Assembly: GCA_015056925.1 (NCBI GenBank)
Contig: SVFJ01000024.1
Location: 1 to 37,125, forward strand
Reading direction: 5' to 3'
Length of the DNA: 37,125 bases
Source: Lachnospiraceae bacterium
Lineage (GTDB): Bacteria > Bacillota > Clostridia > Lachnospirales > Lachnospiraceae
The notes beneath the pieces are model-generated. The model saw nothing but the letters and a program-made list of their open reading frames with translations, did no database searches and was not told the origin of the DNA. This document shows, in pieces, positions 31,450-37,125 of this stretch; within the stretch, counting starts at the first letter, position 1; each line of letters opens with the position of its first letter. Both the position numbers and the translations under genes were made by a program.

Positions 31450-32637
31450 ATGGAGAAATTATTATTTACTTCAGAATCAGTAACAGAAGGACATCCTGAC
31501 AAGGTATGTGACGCAGTTTCAGATGCGATTCTTGATGCGTTATTAGCTCAGGACCCAATGAGCCGTGTAGCATGTGAGACAGCTGCATGTACAGGCTTCG
31601 TTTTAGTAACAGGTGAGATTACTACAAAGGCTTATGTAGATATCCCTAAGATTGTACGTGATACAGTTAAGGAGATTGGATACGATAAGTCAGAGTATGG
31701 TTTTGATGGTAACACATGTGCAGTATTTACAGCAATTGATGAGCAGTCAGGTGATATTGCTATGGGTGTTGATAAGGCATTGGAAGCAAAAGAGAATAAG
31801 ATGAGCGATGCTGAGATTGAAGCAATTGGTGCCGGCGACCAGGGTATGATGTTTGGTTATGCTTCTAATGAGACCGAGGAGTATATGCCATATCCGATTT
31901 CGCTTGCTCATAAGCTTGCATTACAGCTTACAAAGGTTCGTAAGGATGGCACATTAAAGTATTTAAGACCTGATGGAAAGACACAGGTTTCCGTAGAGTA
32001 TGATGAGAATGGCAAGCCGATGAGATTAGAGGCGGTTGTATTATCAACACAGCATGACGAGGATGTAACACAGGAGCAGATTCATGCAGATATCAAGAAG
32101 CATGTATTTGATGTGATTCTTCCTGCTGAGTTAATTGATGCAGATACAAAGTTCTTTATCAATCCGACAGGACGTTTCGTAATCGGTGGACCTCACGGAG
32201 ATGCAGGTTTAACAGGACGTAAGATTATCGTAGATACTTACGGCGGTTATGCTCGTCACGGCGGCGGAGCATTCTCAGGTAAGGACTGTACAAAGGTAGA
32301 CAGAAGTGGTGCATATGCAGCACGTTATGTTGCAAAGAATATTGTAGCAGCAGGACTTGCTGATAAGTGTGAGATTCAGTTATCTTACGCTATTGGTGTA
32401 GCGCAGCCAACATCTATTAATATTGAAACCTTCGGAACAGGTAAGGTGGCAGGTGATAAGCTTGTTGCAATCGTTCGTGAGAACTTTGACCTTCGTCCTG
32501 CAGGAATCATCAAGATGCTTGATTTGAGAAGACCAATCTACAAGCAGACAGCAGCTTACGGACACTTTGGACGTAACGACCTTGACCTTCCATGGGAGAA
32601 GCTTGACAAGGTGGATGCTTTGAAGAAGTATTTATAG
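31450..32637 (+). CDS. metK: S-adenosylmethionine synthetase
   Basis: This 395-residue enzyme makes SAM from methionine and [15 protein letters not shown] is the N-terminal ATP/K site, [12 protein letters not shown] is the signature hexapeptide region, and [16 protein letters not shown] is the glycine-rich P-loop. Length is normal. GAGGAG precedes the ATG. Expression is controlled by the S-box riboswitch just upstream; a strong terminator follows. Confidence 0.97.
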   Translation: MEKLLFTSESVTEGHPDKVCDAVSDAILDALLAQDPMSRVACETAACTGFVLVTGEITTKAYVDIPKIVRDTVKEIGYDKSEYGFDGNTCAVFTAIDEQSGDIAMGVDKALEAKENKMSDAEIEAIGAGDQGMMFGYASNETEEYMPYPISLAHKLALQLTKVRKDGTLKYLRPDGKTQVSVEYDENGKPMRLEAVVLSTQHDEDVTQEQIHADIKKHVFDVILPAELIDADTKFFINPTGRFVIGGPHGDAGLTGRKIIVDTYGGYARHGGGAFSGKDCTKVDRSGAYAARYVAKNIVAAGLADKCEIQLSYAIGVAQPTSINIETFGTGKVAGDKLVAIVRENFDLRPAGIIKMLDLRRPIYKQTAAYGHFGRNDLDLPWEKLDKVDALKKYL

Positions 32638-32646
32638 GTAATATAG

Positions 32647-32676
32647 CGGGGTACCGGATAGCCGGTATCCCGTTTT
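32647..32676 (+). terminator. Terminator after metK
   Basis: CGGGGTACCGG (32647-32657) pairs with CCGGTATCCCG (32662-32672), with one wobble, followed by TTTTG. Confidence 0.85.
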
Positions 32677-32693
32677 GTGGATAAGGAGAAAAG

Positions 32694-33305
32694 ATGATAA
32701 AGAACATCGTATTTGATATGGGGAATGTATTAACCAAATATACTTTGGATGAGTGTATACGCAGATATGCAGATACAGAGGAAGTATTTCAAATGATAAA
32801 GAAAGAGGTTGTTGGCTCTAAGGAATGGCTTGCCATGGATAGAGGGACGATGGGAGATGAAGAAGCAATTGCGTCTATCTGTAAACGGTTACCGTTAGAG
32901 TTGCATGAAGTGGTAAAGCGTTTTGTGCAAGAGTTCAGAATGCAGCCAGAGGAGAATCCTTCCATGGAGGGGTTGATTTCCCGTCTTAAAGAAACTGGTT
33001 ATAGGATTTATCTTTTTTCGAATACAGCTTCACGTTTTCATAGGTTCTCTAAAAATATTCCATCGCTCTCCTATATGGATGGATTCTGGCTTTCCTGCGA
33101 GCATGGATATCTGAAACCGGAGAAGGAAGCGTACGAAAGCTTCTTTGCGAAGTTTGGTTTGAAGCCGACAGAATGCCTCTTTATTGATGATACACCGGCT
33201 AATATCGAGGCTGGTATAAAGCTAGGAATGCGGGGAATTGTATATTGTGGAGCTGTAGAGGAACTGAAGTGGGAGCTTGAGAAACTGCTTGAGAAAGAGC
33301 TTTAA
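32694..33305 (+). CDS. HAD-superfamily hydrolase
   Basis: This 203-residue protein has HAD motif I FDMGNVL, motif II in YLFSNTA, motif III Lys in YLKPE and motif IV IDDTPANIEAG. Motif I has Asn where many phosphatases have the second Asp, as in the epoxide-hydrolase-like/YihX group, some of which are sugar-phosphate phosphatases. AAGGAG precedes the ATG. It lies between metK and dnaE with terminators on both sides, so context does not give a substrate. Confidence 0.85.
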   Translation: MIKNIVFDMGNVLTKYTLDECIRRYADTEEVFQMIKKEVVGSKEWLAMDRGTMGDEEAIASICKRLPLELHEVVKRFVQEFRMQPEENPSMEGLISRLKETGYRIYLFSNTASRFHRFSKNIPSLSYMDGFWLSCEHGYLKPEKEAYESFFAKFGLKPTECLFIDDTPANIEAGIKLGMRGIVYCGAVEELKWELEKLLEKEL

Positions 33306-33340
33306 AGGAACTTTGCAGACACAAATAGAGAGAGTATGGA

Positions 33341-33366
33341 AAGGTGTCTTATGGAGACACTTTTTT
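33341..33366 (+). terminator. Terminator after HAD hydrolase
   Basis: GTGTCT (33344-33349) pairs with AGACAC (33355-33360), followed by six T. Confidence 0.75.
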
Positions 33367-33367
33367 C

Positions 33368-33396
33368 TTTTCAATTTGTAACAAATAGCTTATGAT
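33368..33396 (+). promoter_or_regulatory. Possible promoter of dnaE
   Basis: TTTTCA (33368-33373), a 17-base spacer and TATGAT (33391-33396). It would leave a leader of about 120 bases with alternative hairpins. Confidence 0.4.
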
Positions 33397-33446
33397 AGAA
33401 ACAGATATTATGTAACTTGGTGATATTAGAATGTAAGTTGTGTAAG

Positions 33447-33507
33447 CAGTCGGATTGAACACAAAAACACTCCGACTGTGACATAGAAAACACGGATTAA
33501 GTCGGAA
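33447..33507 (+). promoter_or_regulatory. Alternative hairpins in dnaE leader
   Basis: CAGTCGGA (33447-33454) pairs with TCCGACTG (33471-33478). A second AGTCGGA (33500-33506), six bases before the ribosome site GGGAGGAAC, can pair with the same TCCGACT, so the two hairpins exclude each other. Confidence 0.4.
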
Positions 33508-33522
33508 TGCTGGGAGGAACAT

Positions 33523-36500
33523 ATGGCATTTACACATTTGCATGTGCATACAGAGTACAGTCTTTTGGACGGCTCGAATAAGATAAAAGAATATGTGAAA
33601 CGGTTAAAAGAGCTGGGGATGGACAGTGGTGCTATAACGGACCATGGTGTTATGTATGGTGTTATAGACTTCTATAAAGAGGCGAAGGCACAGGGTATCA
33701 AGCCCATTCTAGGATGTGAGGTGTATGTAGCGCCCAATTCCAGATTTGATAAAGAGCTGACAGGTGGTGAGGACAGATATTACCACCTTGTTTTGTTGGC
33801 TGAGAATAATACAGGCTATGCGAATCTCATGAAGATTGTAAGTAAGGGATTTACAGAAGGCTATTACTATAAGCCTCGAGTAGATATGGAGGTCTTGCGA
33901 GAATATCATGAGGGTATTATTGCGCTGTCTGCGTGTCTTGCGGGAGAGGTGCAGAGAGCGATTGCTAATGGACTCTATGAAGAGGCGAAGAAGATTGCTT
34001 TAAAATATGAGGATTGCTTTGGAAAGGGCAATTATTTCTTGGAATTGCAAGACCATGGTATTCCGGAGCAGAGAACAGTAAATACAGCACTGCTTCGTAT
34101 GAGTCAGGAGCTGGGGATTCCGTTGGTAGCCACCAATGATATTCATTATACCTATGCAGAGGATGAGCAGTCCCACGACATCTTATTGTGTATACAGACT
34201 GCAAAGAAGGTAACCGATACAGACAGAATGCGATATGATGGTGGACAGTACTATGTAAAGAGCGAGCTGGAGATGCGTCAGCTCTTTCCATATGCGCAGC
34301 AGGCAATTGATAATACGGCATTGATTGCAGACCGCTGTAATGTAGAGATAGAGTTTGGCGTGACAAAGCTCCCTAAGTTTGAGGTGCCTGAGGGCTATAA
34401 CTCATGGACTTACTTAAATAAGCTTTGTTTTGACGGCTTGGCAGAGCGTTATCCGGAGGATGACGGAACACTGGCTAAGAAGCTTGATTATGAGCTGAAT
34501 GTCATTAAGGAAATGGGCTATGTAGACTATTTCCTGATTGTATGGGACTTCATTAATTGGGCAAGAGAGCATGATATTCCGGTAGGACCGGGACGAGGAA
34601 GTGCGGCAGGAAGTATTGTTTCTTATTGTCTGCATATTACGAATATTGACCCAATACGTTATAGTCTGCTCTTTGAGCGCTTCCTGAATCCGGAGCGAGT
34701 GTCCATGCCCGATATTGATATTGACTTCTGCTACGAGAGACGTCAGGAGGTTATCGAGTATGTAGAAGAGAAATATGGTGCGGACAAGGTGGTGCAGATT
34801 GTCACCTTTGGTACCATGGCGGCAAAGGGTGTTATCCGAGATGTTGGGCGGGTACTGGATTTGCCATATAACTATGTAGACAGCATTGCGAAGATGATAC
34901 CAAATGAGCTGAATATTACAATAGAGAGAGCCTTGGAGATGAATCCTGAGTTTAGAAAGCTCTATGAGCAGGAGGAACAGGTACATTTCTTAATCGATAT
35001 GTGTAAGCGTCTGGAAGGACTTCCAAGACATACCTCTATGCATGCGGCAGGTGTTGTTATCTGTCAGAAGCCTGCGGACGAGTTTGTGCCGCTTTCAAGA
35101 GGTAGCGATGGAGCGATAACGACGCAGTTTACCATGACCACCATTGAGGAGCTTGGTCTTTTGAAAATGGATTTCCTTGGTCTTAGAACGCTGACAGTTA
35201 TTAAGAATGCAGTCAGAAATATCGAAAAGACCACGGGGGTTGTGATAGATGTAGATGCCATTGATTATGATGATAAACAGGTGTTGGCATCCCTGGGAAC
35301 AGGTAAAACAGATGGTGTGTTCCAGCTGGAAAGTCAGGGAATGAAGAACTTCATGAAGGAGTTAAAGCCGCAGACCTTGGAAGATGTGATTGCGGGTATT
35401 TCTCTGTATCGTCCGGGACCAATGGACTTTATTCCAAGCTATATCAAGGGTAAGAGTAATCCGGCGGTGGTTACTTATGCATGTCCACAGCTTGAGTCCA
35501 TTCTGTCGCCAACCTACGGCTGTATCGTATATCAGGAGCAGGTTATGCAGATTGTACGAGAGCTTGGCGGTTATACCATGGGACGAAGTGACCTCGTGCG
35601 CCGTGCCATGAGTAAGAAGAAGGCAGGTGTCATGGAGAAGGAGCGTGCCAACTTCGTATACGGTAATGAAGAGGAAGGTGTTCCGGGATGCGTGTCAAAC
35701 GGTATTTCTGCAGAGGTAGCAGAAGGAATCTATGGAACTATGATGGACTTTGCAAAGTACGCCTTCAATAAGTCCCATGCGGCATGCTATGCGGTGGTTG
35801 CCTACCAGACAGCATATTTAAAATACTATTATCCGGTAGAATTTATGGCAGCACTTTTGACATCGGTTATTGATAATTCGACCAAGGTTTCAGAGTATAT
35901 CATGGTATGTCGAAGCATGGGAATAGAGATATTACCACCGGATATTAATGAGGGAGAGGCAGGATTTTCGGTATCAGGTAATGCTATCCGTTATGCATTG
36001 ACTGCAATTAAGAATATCGGTCGTCCGGTCATTGATGCGATAGTAAATGACAGGGCGGAGCATGGTCCGTTCAATAATCTGAAGGATTTCATGGAAAGAA
36101 CAGCGACCTGTGATGTCAATAAAAGAGCTATTGAGCATTTTATTAAGGCGGGTGCATTTGACAGCTTTGGAGCAACCAGAAAGCAGCTGATGAGTGTGTA
36201 TGTGCAGATACTGGACAGTATTGTGCATGGCAAGCGAAGTGTAATGTCAGGACAGATGTCACTGTTTGATATTGTTTCGGAGGAAGAAAAACAGGAGCTT
36301 GAGATAAAGATGCCTGATGTAGGTGAGTATCCTAAGGAGCTTCTTCTTAGCTTTGAAAAGGAAGTGCTGGGCTTCTATGTCAGCGGTCATCCGATTGAGG
36401 AATATAAGGCTTTATGGGAGCGTCATATTACTGCAAAGACCTCTGACTTTTATTTGGATGAGGATACAGGAAGAGTTATCGTCGAGGATGGCAGCAAGGC

Positions 36501-36975
36501 AACCGTTGGCGGTATGATTATGGATAAGAAGATTAAGTACACTAAGAATGATAAAATTATGGCTTTCTTATCCATTGAAGATTTGGTAGGAAGTATTGAA
36601 GTTATAGTATTTCCGAAGGATTATGAGAAATATGCTCACAAGCTCACAGAGGATAATAAGGTCTTTATTCAGGGACGGGTATCTGTGGAAGAAGACCGTG
36701 ACGGTAAGCTGATATGTGAGCAGATTACTGCATTTGATGAGATTGCAGCAAAGGTATGGATTAAATTTCCGAATATGCAGGCATATACTGAATCAGAAGG
36801 CAGATTATTGGAGACAATAAAGGAGTCGGATGGTAAGGACAGTATTATCATATATGTAGAGGAGACAAGACAACGTAAGCAGCTGCCTCCTAACATGAAT
36901 ATTTGTGCCGATGAGACTACATTAAATAAGTTATACGAAGCTTTTGGACAGGAAAATGTAAAGAAGACATATTAG
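33523..36975 (+). CDS. dnaE: DNA polymerase III alpha subunit
   Basis: This 1150-residue replicative polymerase subunit starts with a PHP domain (THLHVHTEYSLLDG, residues about 3-270). The C-family catalytic core has the GPGRGSAAGS segment and the PDIDIDF motif, which carries catalytic Asp residues. A helix-hairpin-helix region and an OB-fold (about 980-1070) follow. There is no 3'-5' exonuclease insert, so it is DnaE and not PolC. Length fits. GGGAGGA lies just before the ATG. In Firmicutes DnaE extends primers beside PolC. The gene is complete within the window. Confidence 0.96.
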   Translation: MAFTHLHVHTEYSLLDGSNKIKEYVKRLKELGMDSGAITDHGVMYGVIDFYKEAKAQGIKPILGCEVYVAPNSRFDKELTGGEDRYYHLVLLAENNTGYANLMKIVSKGFTEGYYYKPRVDMEVLREYHEGIIALSACLAGEVQRAIANGLYEEAKKIALKYEDCFGKGNYFLELQDHGIPEQRTVNTALLRMSQELGIPLVATNDIHYTYAEDEQSHDILLCIQTAKKVTDTDRMRYDGGQYYVKSELEMRQLFPYAQQAIDNTALIADRCNVEIEFGVTKLPKFEVPEGYNSWTYLNKLCFDGLAERYPEDDGTLAKKLDYELNVIKEMGYVDYFLIVWDFINWAREHDIPVGPGRGSAAGSIVSYCLHITNIDPIRYSLLFERFLNPERVSMPDIDIDFCYERRQEVIEYVEEKYGADKVVQIVTFGTMAAKGVIRDVGRVLDLPYNYVDSIAKMIPNELNITIERALEMNPEFRKLYEQEEQVHFLIDMCKRLEGLPRHTSMHAAGVVICQKPADEFVPLSRGSDGAITTQFTMTTIEELGLLKMDFLGLRTLTVIKNAVRNIEKTTGVVIDVDAIDYDDKQVLASLGTGKTDGVFQLESQGMKNFMKELKPQTLEDVIAGISLYRPGPMDFIPSYIKGKSNPAVVTYACPQLESILSPTYGCIVYQEQVMQIVRELGGYTMGRSDLVRRAMSKKKAGVMEKERANFVYGNEEEGVPGCVSNGISAEVAEGIYGTMMDFAKYAFNKSHAACYAVVAYQTAYLKYYYPVEFMAALLTSVIDNSTKVSEYIMVCRSMGIEILPPDINEGEAGFSVSGNAIRYALTAIKNIGRPVIDAIVNDRAEHGPFNNLKDFMERTATCDVNKRAIEHFIKAGAFDSFGATRKQLMSVYVQILDSIVHGKRSVMSGQMSLFDIVSEEEKQELEIKMPDVGEYPKELLLSFEKEVLGFYVSGHPIEEYKALWERHITAKTSDFYLDEDTGRVIVEDGSKATVGGMIMDKKIKYTKNDKIMAFLSIEDLVGSIEVIVFPKDYEKYAHKLTEDNKVFIQGRVSVEEDRDGKLICEQITAFDEIAAKVWIKFPNMQAYTESEGRLLETIKESDGKDSIIIYVEETRQRKQLPPNMNICADETTLNKLYEAFGQENVKKTY

Positions 36976-37125
36976 GACTGTATTTGCGTTAATTTTTTAT
37001 CAAAATAATATTGTAATCTAAAAAAAAATAGATTAGAATATAGTATGTGAAAAAGTATAACATCAGTAGCTCTTCAGAGTTAGGTGAATATTGTTCTGAA
37101 TAGTTACTAACATAAAAAATTATAG
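36976..37125 (+). other. Intergenic tail with a predicted promoter for the next gene
   Basis: TTGTAA (37011-37016), a 17-base spacer and TAGAAT (37034-37039) form a likely promoter reading out of the window. No coding frame is evident before the end. Confidence 0.5.

Noticed and set aside
1-37125. CRISPR arrays, tRNA or rRNA genes, IS elements, prophage or att sites
   Set aside because: No regularly spaced repeats, tRNA-like folds, transposase or integrase genes were seen on reading both strands.

Overview
The window looks like a piece of a low-GC Firmicutes chromosome, most likely a gut or rumen Lachnospiraceae (Clostridia). This is inferred from base composition and codon use, strong AGGAGG ribosome sites, a SpoVT homologue, an S-box riboswitch before metK, a secreted pectate lyase with lectin modules and a poly-serine linker, and a chemoreceptor-like protein. 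No rRNA, tRNA, IS element or CRISPR array was seen. Species is not resolved; a pectin-using Lachnospira, Roseburia or Butyrivibrio relative would fit.

Layout. (1) 1-3812: end of a 2-aminoethylphosphonate (AEP) operon: AEP transaminase (cut by the window edge), PEP mutase with an N-terminal cytidylyltransferase domain, a separate LicC/PntC-type cytidylyltransferase, and phosphonopyruvate decarboxylase. Together they predict PEP -> phosphonopyruvate -> phosphonoacetaldehyde -> AEP -> CMP-AEP, that is, decoration of a surface polymer or lipid. (2) 3880-6390, minus: a secreted family-1 pectate lyase with three lectin-like modules. (3) 6660-14817: a lasso-peptide cluster. B2 protease, B1 leader-recognition protein and D exporter are on the plus strand. 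Two different asparagine-synthetase-like cyclases flank two small precursor genes on the minus strand. An HprK-like kinase is on the plus strand. Both precursors end in Ile-Ser, the type of C-terminal serine phosphorylated in paeninodin-like systems. (4) 14849-21970: two two-component systems and an ABC transporter. The first is an OmpR-type regulator with a soluble kinase, minus strand. The second is a NarL-type kinase, a small membrane-anchored protein and a NarL-type regulator, followed by permease-ATPase-permease. A shared inverted repeat, ATGAC-N4-GTCAT, lies before the kinase gene and before the transporter genes. (5) 22194-37125: mostly core genes: a chemoreceptor-like protein ending in a PilZ domain, spoVT, a coiled-coil membrane protein, a flavin-reductase-like protein, dinB (minus), a LysM/G5/M23 cell-wall hydrolase, murA, SAM riboswitch-metK, a HAD hydrolase and dnaE.

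The most interesting part is the dual-precursor, dual-cyclase lasso cluster. One B1/B2 protease pair, one exporter and one kinase appear to serve two divergent core peptides, each precursor having its own terminator and each lying beside its own cyclase. The neighbouring regulators and transporter may belong to the system as control or immunity, but only proximity supports that. Promoters and operators below were found by eye and are untested predictions.
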